Shown here: positions 57,617-64,000 of the stretch, piece by piece
Position numbering within the stretch: the first letter of the stretch is position 1
How the letters are laid out: every line of letters starts with the position of its first letter
Assembly: GCA_019054805.1 (NCBI GenBank)
Contig: JAHQIY010000042.1
Location: 264,916 to 328,915 of the forward strand
Length of the DNA stretch: 64,000 nucleotides
Direction: 5' to 3'
Source of the DNA: Brachionus manjavacas
Lineage: Eukaryota; Rotifera; Eurotatoria; Ploima; Brachionidae
The notes under the pieces: model-generated
Databases searched by the model: none
Told to the model about the DNA's origin: nothing
The model's input: only the letters and a program-made list of their open reading frames with translations
Program-made: the position numbers and the translations under genes

Positions 57617-57644
57617 CCGCCCTCCGACATTGGAGGGCTTTTTC
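57617..57644 (+). terminator. Terminator of the Hsp70 operon
   Basis: GCCCTCC/GGAGGGC stem, five Ts. Confidence 0.9.
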
Positions 57645-57791
57645 TATATCAAGCCATATATAAAACAGCCCTTTACTCACCACCGATTTTCAGCTCAAAG
57701 CTTAACCCTATCTTCTGTCGGTATTTGTAACAGTCACTCTTCGCTATACTCAGCGCCAACTCAGATTGAGAAAGTTAAACTAAGGCAAGAT

Positions 57792-58769
57792 ATGACTGAC
57801 TACGTAGTGTGCGCACTCTATAAATTTGTGCAGCTTGAAAACTATACCGAACTTCAAAAACCTTTGATTGCTCTTATGGATAAGCATCGTATCCGCGGTA
57901 CTTTATTGCTTGCGAGCGAGGGCATCAACGGGACAGTCGCATCAAGCAGAGAAGGTATCGATGAGCTTCTTGCATGGTTTAAGCAAGACGAGCGCTTAGC
58001 TGACATTGTCTATAAAGAGTCTTTCGATACTAAACAGCCATTTAATCGCAGCAAAGTTAAGCTCAAGAAAGAGATTGTAACCTTAGGCGTAGAAGGTATC
58101 GACCCACGCCATGTTGTTGGCACTTACGTGAAGCCTCAAGATTGGAATGAACTGATTTCGGATCCTGAAGTGTTTGTCGTCGATACACGTAATGACTACG
58201 AAATTGAAATTGGCACTTTCCAAAACGCGGTCAACCCTCAGACAGACACATTTCGAGAGTTTCCTGAGTACGTTGCTAAGAACATGGACCCAAGCAAGCA
58301 TAAGAAGGTTGCGATGTTCTGTACTGGTGGTATTCGCTGCGAGAAATCCACCGCTTATATGAAACAGCAAGGGTTTGATGATGTTTATCACCTTGAGGGC
58401 GGTATTCTCAAATATCTAGAAGAAGTGCCGGAAGAAGAAAGCTTATGGCAAGGTGACTGCTACGTGTTTGACAATCGCGTTGCGGTTAATCATCAGCTTG
58501 AAAAAAGCGGTTATGAAATGTGTAAAGCTTGCCGCTTACCTATCACAGAAGAAGACATCAATTCAGCGCAATATGAAGAAGGTGTAAGTTGTCCAAAGTG
58601 TGCGGATAAGCATACGGATGAGCAAAAATCACGCTTCCGCGAACGCGAAAAGCAAGTTAAATTAGCCATAGAACGCGGTGAAGTTCATGTCGGTGGTGAT
58701 GCAAAACAGACCATTGCTCAACGTCGACAGGATAAACTTGATCGCAAAGCAGCGCAAAGAAAGGGTTAA
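57792..58769 (+). CDS. trhO: tRNA uridine(34) hydroxylase, rhodanese family
   Basis: 325-aa oxygen-dependent enzyme (YceA) that forms 5-hydroxyuridine at tRNA position 34. N-terminal acylphosphatase-like region with [13 protein letters not shown], rhodanese domain with catalytic C177 in [12 protein letters not shown] (C183 second), and C-terminal Cys cluster CKACRLPI and CPKC. ATG at 57792, AAGG 6 nt upstream; a frame to 57630 would cross the preceding terminator. Confidence 0.93.
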   Translation: MTDYVVCALYKFVQLENYTELQKPLIALMDKHRIRGTLLLASEGINGTVASSREGIDELLAWFKQDERLADIVYKESFDTKQPFNRSKVKLKKEIVTLGVEGIDPRHVVGTYVKPQDWNELISDPEVFVVDTRNDYEIEIGTFQNAVNPQTDTFREFPEYVAKNMDPSKHKKVAMFCTGGIRCEKSTAYMKQQGFDDVYHLEGGILKYLEEVPEEESLWQGDCYVFDNRVAVNHQLEKSGYEMCKACRLPITEEDINSAQYEEGVSCPKCADKHTDEQKSRFREREKQVKLAIERGEVHVGGDAKQTIAQRRQDKLDRKAAQRKG

Positions 58770-58789
58770 ACTTCCGTTTCTTTGAGATT

Positions 58790-58813
58790 AGAGGGAGCTT
58801 TTGCTCCCTTTTT
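58790..58813 (+). terminator. Terminator of trhO
   Basis: AGGGAGC-TTTT-GCTCCCT, then five Ts. Confidence 0.88.
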
Positions 58814-58874
58814 GATATCGATTTTATGGTTCAGGAGGGAGCTTATCCTAGCGAATTTTAGAGCAATCACATGG

Positions 58875-59720
58875 ATGTTTGGCACTATCGTTTCGTTTTG
58901 CTTGATGGCTATCGGAGCGAGAGAGCTTAGTCAGCAACTAGACACCTTTCAAATACTCTTTTTTCGCACTGTCATTGCACTAATAATCGTCAGTGTTGTT
59001 ATTTTGGGAGTTAAGAGACGCGGTCTATTACGGACCGGACGTTTCAAGCTGCATTTGGGCCGAAATCTGTTTCACTTTGCAGGGCAATACGGCTGGTTTC
59101 TAGGTATTGGCTTGTTGCCACTTGCCGAAGTGTTCGCTTTGGAGTTTACCGTTCCTTTGTGGACTCTGCTGATCGCGTGTCTCTTTTTAGGTGAGCATCT
59201 CACCCGCAACAAACTTTGTGCGGCTTTACTGGGCTTTTGTGGCGTGTTGGTTATCGTAAAACCTGGTTTTGATATTGTTTCGCCCGCGGCTTTCATCGTA
59301 CTTGCAGCGGCATTTTGCTACGCCGTCGCCCACGCCTCAACCAAGTCTTTAGCAAGTAGCGAACACCCGCTTACCATTCTGTTCTTTATGTGTGCGATCC
59401 AACTGCCTATTGGTTTTTCCTTCAGTATTGTTAATTGGCACACTCCTCAGGGCATTGAATGGTTGTGGCTGTTGGTGATTGGATTTACCTCCTTGTCTGC
59501 CCATTATTGCATGACCAAAGCAATGCAGTGCGCTGAAGTCTCATTTGTTGTCACTATGGACTTTTTGCGCTTGCCAATGATCGCCTTAGTTGGTGTTTTA
59601 CTTTACTCTGAACCCTTTGAGGTTAGTCTGGTGCTTGGCGCAGCCTTGATGCTGTTGGGCAATTTGATCGGTATTTCATCTCCCAAATCGATACTAAAGA
59701 GCCGCAATCAGGCCCAATAA
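58875..59720 (+). CDS. EamA-type DMT transporter
   Basis: Inner-membrane transporter with ten hydrophobic helices in two EamA repeats (FTVPLWTLLIACLFLGEHL; VTMDFLRLPMIALVGVLLYSE). Cargo unknown. Start is unclear: an upstream frame reaches 58782 but runs through the trhO terminator; AGGAGG at 58833-58838 stands 6 nt before an ATC codon at 58845; the first in-frame ATG is 58875, which leaves the first helix without a leading polar segment. The conservative ATG is given. Confidence 0.8.
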   Translation: MFGTIVSFCLMAIGARELSQQLDTFQILFFRTVIALIIVSVVILGVKRRGLLRTGRFKLHLGRNLFHFAGQYGWFLGIGLLPLAEVFALEFTVPLWTLLIACLFLGEHLTRNKLCAALLGFCGVLVIVKPGFDIVSPAAFIVLAAAFCYAVAHASTKSLASSEHPLTILFFMCAIQLPIGFSFSIVNWHTPQGIEWLWLLVIGFTSLSAHYCMTKAMQCAEVSFVVTMDFLRLPMIALVGVLLYSEPFEVSLVLGAALMLLGNLIGISSPKSILKSRNQAQ

Positions 59721-59786
59721 AAAAACAAAAATAGTAGACCCAAGGATTAGGTTTACTGCACTGGATTTGAGCAAGGAAAGAGACAA

Positions 59787-60335
59787 ATGGATTTATCTTC
59801 AAATTTTAGAATGCTGGCGCTCTACAACCAGCGTATGAACCAACAGTTACTTGGCATTTGTGAGCAGCTTAGCCCACAACAACTTAACCAAGAGACTCAC
59901 TCCTTTTTTCCATCCGTGATGGCACATTGGAACCATATTTTATTTGGTGACTTAATCATGCTGCAACGTTTGGTCACCAATCAAATCCATCGATTGACTC
60001 CACAGCAAATTGAATCGCTGCCCATTGCGAAAGCCGTAGACGACACCTTTGTAACAAACATTGAAGAATTGAAAGCGCTTCGCTCGCTCGTTGACCAGAT
60101 TTACATCGACATGACAAAGGATTTTACTGCCGAGACTTGTGCAAAAACGGTGGTTTATATCACCACCGAAGGGGGAGAAATGAGGCGCAATGTCGGTGAG
60201 TTTTGCCAACATATCTTCAACCACCAAACCCACCATCGCGGTCAGCTTACCGCGATATTGGCACAACTTGGCTGTGACTTCGGCTGTACCGACTTACCTG
60301 TCATCGTGCCAGAAGGCTCCAGTGCATTAGCCTAA
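59787..60335 (+). CDS. DinB-like metal-binding protein
   Basis: 182-aa four-helix-bundle protein of the DinB/YfiT superfamily. Metal-binding histidines are H47/H50 (AHWNHILFGD), H146 and H149/H150 (IFNHQTHHRGQL). Members include thiol transferases and hydrolases; substrate unknown. Confidence 0.85.
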   Translation: MDLSSNFRMLALYNQRMNQQLLGICEQLSPQQLNQETHSFFPSVMAHWNHILFGDLIMLQRLVTNQIHRLTPQQIESLPIAKAVDDTFVTNIEELKALRSLVDQIYIDMTKDFTAETCAKTVVYITTEGGEMRRNVGEFCQHIFNHQTHHRGQLTAILAQLGCDFGCTDLPVIVPEGSSALA

Positions 60336-60383
60336 CCCACAAATGTCATAATTTTTCTTCGCTAAAGGACGAACAGAACGAAA

Positions 60384-60980
60384 ATGTCTACTTATCTAGC
60401 AGGCTTCTCACTAGGTTTATCACTTATCTTAGCCATTGGCTCGCAAAACGCTTTCGTGTTGAAACAAGGGCTTAGAAATCAGCACGTGTTTGTCATATGT
60501 GCAGTATGCGCGATTTCAGATGCTATTTTAATCAGTTTTGGTGTGGCAGGATTTGGCGCGATTGTTAAACAGTACCCTCAGATAGAGAGTCTCACCCGTT
60601 TGGGAGGGGCGATTTTTCTTGCCGTTTACGCTTTTCTTAGCTTTAAATCGGCATTTACCTCTCACCATGGGATGAGTGCAAGTAACGGTAGTGACACCTC
60701 GCTGTTCAAAGCCGTTTCTATCTGTTTGGCCTTCACTTGGCTAAACCCACATGTCTACCTAGATACTGTTGTTCTACTCGGTTCGATATCAATTCAATAT
60801 CAACCCAATCAGAGTCTATTTGCTTATGGCGCAATCACTGCATCGTTTGTCTTTTTCTTTTCCTTGGGCTTTGGCGCTCGATTTTTAGCCCCACTCTTTA
60901 AAAAACCAAAAGCTTGGAAAGTGCTTGAGTTCTTGGTTGGAATCATCATGTCAGTGATAGCTCTGTCATTGATTTTATAG
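60384..60980 (+). CDS. LysE/ArgO-type amino acid exporter
   Basis: 198-aa inner-membrane protein with about six helices. Signatures: LAIGSQNAFVLKQGLR at 16-31 and FTWLNPHVYLDTVVLLGS, typical of LysE/ArgO. Predicted to export basic amino acids such as arginine or lysine. No argP-type regulator is adjacent. The DUF2834 gene follows 11 bp later, so cotranscription is likely. Confidence 0.9.
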   Translation: MSTYLAGFSLGLSLILAIGSQNAFVLKQGLRNQHVFVICAVCAISDAILISFGVAGFGAIVKQYPQIESLTRLGGAIFLAVYAFLSFKSAFTSHHGMSASNGSDTSLFKAVSICLAFTWLNPHVYLDTVVLLGSISIQYQPNQSLFAYGAITASFVFFFSLGFGARFLAPLFKKPKAWKVLEFLVGIIMSVIALSLIL

Positions 60981-60991
60981 GAAGGTTCACA

Positions 60992-61291
60992 ATGTCTCGG
61001 TTTTATCTTGTACTCACTGTATTGGGGATTGCCGCTCCATACGCAGCGTTTCTACCTTGGCTTTTCACTAACGGCTTAAACCTGCCACTTTTGTTTGAAC
61101 AGGCGATAGCCAATCCTATTAGCGTCATGGCATGGCTTGACGTGGTTGTTGCAGCTGTGGCCTTGATCGGTTTTATTCTGGTCGATGGGAAACAGAACCA
61201 TGTTAAAGGACGCTTTGTGGCGATCCTCGGGACCTTGACTGCCGGTGTTTCATTTGGCTTACCGCTCTATCTCTATTTAAAGCACAAATAA
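60992..61291 (+). CDS. DUF2834 small membrane protein
   Basis: 99-aa protein with three hydrophobic helices: FYLVLTVLGIAAPYAAFLPWLF, VMAWLDVVVAAVALIGFILV and FVAILGTLTAGVSFGLPLYLYL, matching DUF2834. Function unknown. AGGAAG 7 nt before the ATG. Confidence 0.85.
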   Translation: MSRFYLVLTVLGIAAPYAAFLPWLFTNGLNLPLLFEQAIANPISVMAWLDVVVAAVALIGFILVDGKQNHVKGRFVAILGTLTAGVSFGLPLYLYLKHK

Positions 61292-61327
61292 CGGTTAGCT
61301 ATAAGAATCTCGCAGTGATAACAAAAC

Positions 61328-61346
61328 ATTTATCTCAATGATAAAT
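61328..61346. promoter_or_regulatory. Perfect inverted repeat ahead of the Cys/His-rich gene
   Basis: ATTTATC-TCAAT-GATAAAT: 7-bp arms, 5-bp centre, about 24 bp before the next start. Possible operator. Confidence 0.4.
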
Positions 61347-61369
61347 TCCGTTAAGCTGTGGTTACTTCA

Positions 61370-61741
61370 ATGCGATGGATTGCTCAGTTGTTATTTAGTC
61401 GTTCGATACTTTCTGTGTTTGCCGTAACCTGCCTGCTGCTTATCAGTAGTGCAGCGTTAAGCGTGCAAGCCAGTGAGCAAGTTTTCGAGCCAATCTCACC
61501 ACAGCGACTAAGTAGCGAGAATCAGTACCAACTAAGCCCAATTGAATGTCCGAAGTTACAAGACTACAGTGAAGCATCTGCCCATCACTGTTGTGGCTCA
61601 AGTTGCCTACTGAAACTGACCAACAGCCAATCCATCTCTACAGAACAAATCTCCTTACCGATCCTCGCGCCATTAGGTTTAGAAGCGATTGGTAAAGCCA
61701 TCACCCGCTCTCGTACTCTGTTTCGTCCTCCTATTGCTTAA
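61370..61741 (+). CDS. Small exported or membrane-anchored Cys/His-rich protein
   Basis: 123-aa protein with a signal-like helix at 12-32, and a mature part with C60 and the cluster H72-H73-C74-C75-GSS-C79 (AHHCCGSSCLLKL). It ends in LFRPPIA, reminiscent of DUF2946-type metal-related proteins, though the match is weak. Start ATG 61370 or GTG 61358, both with poor ribosome sites. It lies 89 bp before dsbA, so the cysteines may be DsbA substrates or bind copper or another metal. Confidence 0.62.
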   Translation: MRWIAQLLFSRSILSVFAVTCLLLISSAALSVQASEQVFEPISPQRLSSENQYQLSPIECPKLQDYSEASAHHCCGSSCLLKLTNSQSISTEQISLPILAPLGLEAIGKAITRSRTLFRPPIA

Positions 61742-61830
61742 TTCCTAACTCTAATTACACCTCTCATTGTGTTGATCACATTGGGAGTATTAACGCTATT
61801 TGATAATCAGAATTTATATAGGAATAAGCG

Positions 61831-62430
61831 ATGCAAAAGCTATTTACTCTTTTTTCTTCATTGATTTTTGCCTTGTCGGTACAGGCTGCGCAGTTTGAAG
61901 AAGGAACACACTACAAGGTATTAGACACAGATAAATCGGCAACACCGAAGGTGACTGAGTTTTTCTCATTTTACTGCCCTCACTGCTACAAGTTTGAACC
62001 TGTGGTTGAGAACCTAAAAGCCTCTCTGCCTAACAATGCCAAGCTAGAAAAAGTTCACGTTGCCTTTATGGGCGCAAACATGGCAGTGCCGATGGCGAAG
62101 TCTTACGCCACCATGGTTGCTTTAGATGCAGAAGAAACTATGGTTCCAGCTATGTTCAAACAGATCCACGAACTACGAAATGCACCTAAAGATGAACAAG
62201 CATTACGCCAAATCTTTATTGATAACGGCATTGATGCAGAGAAGTTTGATGCGACTTACAACAGCTTTGTGGTCAACTCTATGCAACGCGGATTCGACAA
62301 GCAATTCGCAAACAGCACACTTACTGGTGTTCCGGGGGTTGTCGTGAACAACAAGTACATCGTCAGAGCGGATCAGATTCGTTCTTATGAAGAGTACAAT
62401 CAGTTGGTGAACTACCTACTGAATCTATAA
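61831..62430 (+). CDS. dsbA: Thiol:disulfide interchange protein DsbA
   Basis: 199-aa periplasmic oxidase with signal peptide ([16 protein letters not shown]). Active site C49-P-H-C52 in FYCPHCYKF (mature about C30/C33) and cis-proline in LTGVPGVVV. Close in pattern to V. cholerae TcpG/DsbA. It introduces disulfides into exported proteins. Confidence 0.94.
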   Translation: MQKLFTLFSSLIFALSVQAAQFEEGTHYKVLDTDKSATPKVTEFFSFYCPHCYKFEPVVENLKASLPNNAKLEKVHVAFMGANMAVPMAKSYATMVALDAEETMVPAMFKQIHELRNAPKDEQALRQIFIDNGIDAEKFDATYNSFVVNSMQRGFDKQFANSTLTGVPGVVVNNKYIVRADQIRSYEEYNQLVNYLLNL

Positions 62431-62445
62431 GCGTTATCTCTAGAT

Positions 62446-62484
62446 AAACCAAAGCCAGAGCACCTTGCTCTGGCTTTGGTTTTC
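62446..62484. terminator. Terminator of dsbA
   Basis: 14-bp stem ACCAAAGCCAGAGC/GCTCTGGCTTTGGT with an ACCTT loop and T-run. It is bidirectional with the convergent solute-binding gene and nearly identical to the hairpin 900 bp away at 63347-63382. Confidence 0.9.
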
Positions 62485-62497
62485 TCCCAACCACTTA

Positions 62498-63196
62498 TCA
62501 CCGCTTAGTTTGACTAGCTTGGATGGCTTTATTGAGCTTTTCCATGAACTGGGGATGACGGTTAAGAAATGATTTGGAGATGTAAACACCAAACTCTTTC
62601 TCTTCCTGTAAGATAACTTTGTATCTGGGGTTACTTTTGAACCTGTGATTGTAGACTTCTTCCGCCACCAATACGGCGTTCACTTCTTGCTTATCTAACA
62701 TACCAATTAACGATGTTATACTCTCGGCCGGATGTGCTAAGCTGAAACCCGTTTTCGTTAGCCAACGATTGGTATTGGTGTTTAGTAAGCTCGCGACTGT
62801 ATACCCTGACTTGGGGTGAGAGGAAAACTCTTCTTGATGATTGGCCAATACAATCCAGACCCAACGATTGGTCATCACTGACTCAGAGAAAACCGCATAT
62901 TTGTCGCGCTCATCGTTCTGAGATGCCATAAAGAAACCATCTGAGCGCCCAGTTTTTAGCTCAGCCAATGCACGCCCGTGATTAGAGTTAATTTCAATGG
63001 TGTAATCTACGCCGACTGAGTCCAGTATCGACTTCATTTTATCAAGCCCAATTCCACTATGACTGCCTGTGTTGTCAACGGTGGTATAGGGTGGAAAATC
63101 TGGACAAAAGAAGTGCATTTTATACTGTGCGTGTACGTAGCTACTGCCAAAGCACAGCCAAGCGAATATCCAAGCGTATAAAGTCTTACTAATCAT
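62498..63196 (-). CDS. Periplasmic solute-binding-like protein
   Basis: 232-aa precursor with a signal peptide (LYAWIFAWLCFGSSYVHA) and an SBP-3-like fold as in amino acid-binding proteins: MHFFCPDFPPYTTVDNTGS, GIGLDKMKSILDSVGVDY, ELKTGRSDGFFMASQNDER. No permease or ATPase gene is adjacent, so it is an orphan sensor or binding protein. ATG at 63196; an overlapping TTG at 63199. Confidence 0.83.
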   Translation of the reverse strand: MISKTLYAWIFAWLCFGSSYVHAQYKMHFFCPDFPPYTTVDNTGSHSGIGLDKMKSILDSVGVDYTIEINSNHGRALAELKTGRSDGFFMASQNDERDKYAVFSESVMTNRWVWIVLANHQEEFSSHPKSGYTVASLLNTNTNRWLTKTGFSLAHPAESITSLIGMLDKQEVNAVLVAEEVYNHRFKSNPRYKVILQEEKEFGVYISKSFLNRHPQFMEKLNKAIQASQTKR

Positions 63197-63346
63197 CAAA
63201 CTAAGCTATTAAGAATCCATACCTTTAATATAGGCTCATCCGAAAGTGTTCACCAATCTAGCGATATGACCTCACTAGCAACTTTTGCTATTGCGGTTAT
63301 GCGCTACCAATGAATAGGCACCTAGAGCCATATCGTGAGATAGAGA

Positions 63347-63382
63347 CACAAAAGCCAGAGCAAGTTGCTCTGGCTTTTGTGG
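63347..63382. terminator. Terminator-like hairpin, near copy of the dsbA terminator
   Basis: 15-bp stem CACAAAAGCCAGAGC/GCTCTGGCTTTTGTG, loop AAGTT. It fits as the terminator of the oxidoreductase gene on the minus strand. Confidence 0.75.
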
Positions 63383-63398
63383 TTAGCGCAGGCGCCAC

Positions 63399-64000
63399 TC
63401 ATTGTTCAGACGCTGCTCGCTCCCAATCGGTCAGCAATTTCATTATCTGCGTCGAATCATCTGGCGTAGCACTCGGTCTATCGAGTGACTTGCGGCCCAA
63501 CTCCACCGCCTGTCTAATGTTTCTTACCTGATAATAGAACCCATCCCCTTTAGCTGGTACAGTAACTGTTTGCTGCGAGGTTTCATAAACTTCGACACTG
63601 TATTGGTTTTCTTCGCTAGGTAGCCAAGGGTTGGTTGTAAGATTGATTGCGCCTTTTGAACCAAGAATGGTGAATCCATGCTTTAAGCCGTGATCTTCTG
63701 CTGTGTGCATTTGCGCTGTCACATCTTGCCCAAACTTGAAAATGGCGCTCGATTCACAAAGGTTTCCATCTTGCCCTTTGCGCCCAATGGCTTGAATCTC
63801 TGTATTTTCGAAGATACTGTCGCCAAATTGATTTTGCAGGACAAGATGCATCAGTGACACAGGATAACAGCCTAAGTTATACAGTGCGCCCTTACTCTCA
63901 GGGTTAACAAACTGGCTAATAGCAGCAATGTAAGAGCCTTGGATGCTACGCACCTCTCCAATTGCGCCCTGCTTTAGCGTCTCTAAAATGGATTCAATCA
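63399..64000 (-). CDS. Gfo/Idh/MocA-family oxidoreductase, C-terminal fragment
   Basis: The frame is open at the right window edge (reading IESILETLKQGAIGEV before GTG 63953), so the N-terminal Rossmann domain lies outside. The visible part has YNLGCYPVSLMHLV, the conserved G-x-Y/H-P helix of this family, and the beta-sheet domain (GFTILGSKGAINLTTNPW). NAD(P)-dependent sugar-type dehydrogenase likely; substrate unknown. Confidence 0.88.
   Translation of the reverse strand, partial: IESILETLKQGAIGEVRSIQGSYIAAISQFVNPESKGALYNLGCYPVSLMHLVLQNQFGDSIFENTEIQAIGRKGQDGNLCESSAIFKFGQDVTAQMHTAEDHGLKHGFTILGSKGAINLTTNPWLPSEENQYSVEVYETSQQTVTVPAKGDGFYYQVRNIRQAVELGRKSLDRPSATPDDSTQIMKLLTDWERAASEQ

Noticed and set aside
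57630..57791. Upstream extension of trhO
   Set aside because: Begins inside the Hsp70 operon terminator; the ATG at 57792 has a ribosome site and the family N-terminus.
61328..61346. Fur box reading of the palindrome
   Set aside because: The half-sites face the opposite way to the GATAAT/ATTATC consensus, so only a generic operator is claimed.

Overview
The window looks like the larger chromosome of a Vibrio (Gammaproteobacteria, Vibrionaceae). Evidence includes the split trpE-trpG-trpD arrangement with a fused trpCF and a Trp-rich leader peptide, the trxB-cydDC block next to a VC1184-type class V aminotransferase homologue, a MipA/OmpV porin-like protein, and several c-di-GMP enzymes. The species cannot be resolved from the sequence alone. 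No rRNA, tRNA, CRISPR array or prophage was seen; the only mobile element recognised is one IS3-family insertion sequence.

Layout. 1-9 kb: end of a chemotaxis receptor, asnS, two small paralogous proteins with a shared PYYWHPDWL motif around a YdcR/MocR-type regulator, an HD-GYP phosphodiesterase, aspC, and an outer-membrane barrel. 9-17 kb: an HrpB-like DEAH helicase, maeA, a DUF3392-like membrane protein, sanA, a GGDEF diguanylate cyclase, and a DUF2797 zinc protein. 17.1-18.4 kb: the IS3-family element (1308 bp, 3-bp target duplication, orfA frameshifted). 18.4-26.8 kb: a class V PLP enzyme overlapped by a 2-oxoglutarate/Fe dioxygenase, trxB, cydDC, a palindromic repeat, a DUF1289 protein and rluB. 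26.8-35.5 kb: yciO, rnm and, divergently, the full trp operon with promoter/operator, leader peptide, attenuator and final terminator. 35.7-45.2 kb: an SLC1-type symporter, an ABC exporter, a small barrel, hrpA and a MipA-like protein. 45.2-52 kb: an acidic unknown plus a PhoD-like phosphatase, a TerB-like protein, an exported AGE-family protein, an exonuclease and a CHASE-GGDEF protein. 52-57.6 kb: a three-gene set, DUF2760 - Hsp70-like - Hsp70-like/DUF3731. 57.8-64 kb: trhO, an EamA transporter, a DinB-like protein, a LysE/ArgO-type exporter, DUF2834, a Cys/His-rich small exported protein, dsbA, a solute-binding protein and the end of a Gfo/Idh/MocA oxidoreductase.

How the genes work together. 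Trp biosynthesis (trpEGDCFBA) is controlled by a TrpR-type operator and by attenuation. trxB, cydDC and dsbA all belong to thiol/redox balance. Three c-di-GMP enzymes are spread through the window. The best candidate for a little-described system is the DUF2760/double-Hsp70 operon: it is preceded by a sequence closely matching a sigma-32 heat-shock promoter and has an internal terminator-like hairpin, so it is probably a heat-inducible chaperone module with no J-protein or GrpE gene nearby. Second in interest are the dioxygenase/class V PLP enzyme pair and the small PYYWHPDWL protein family.
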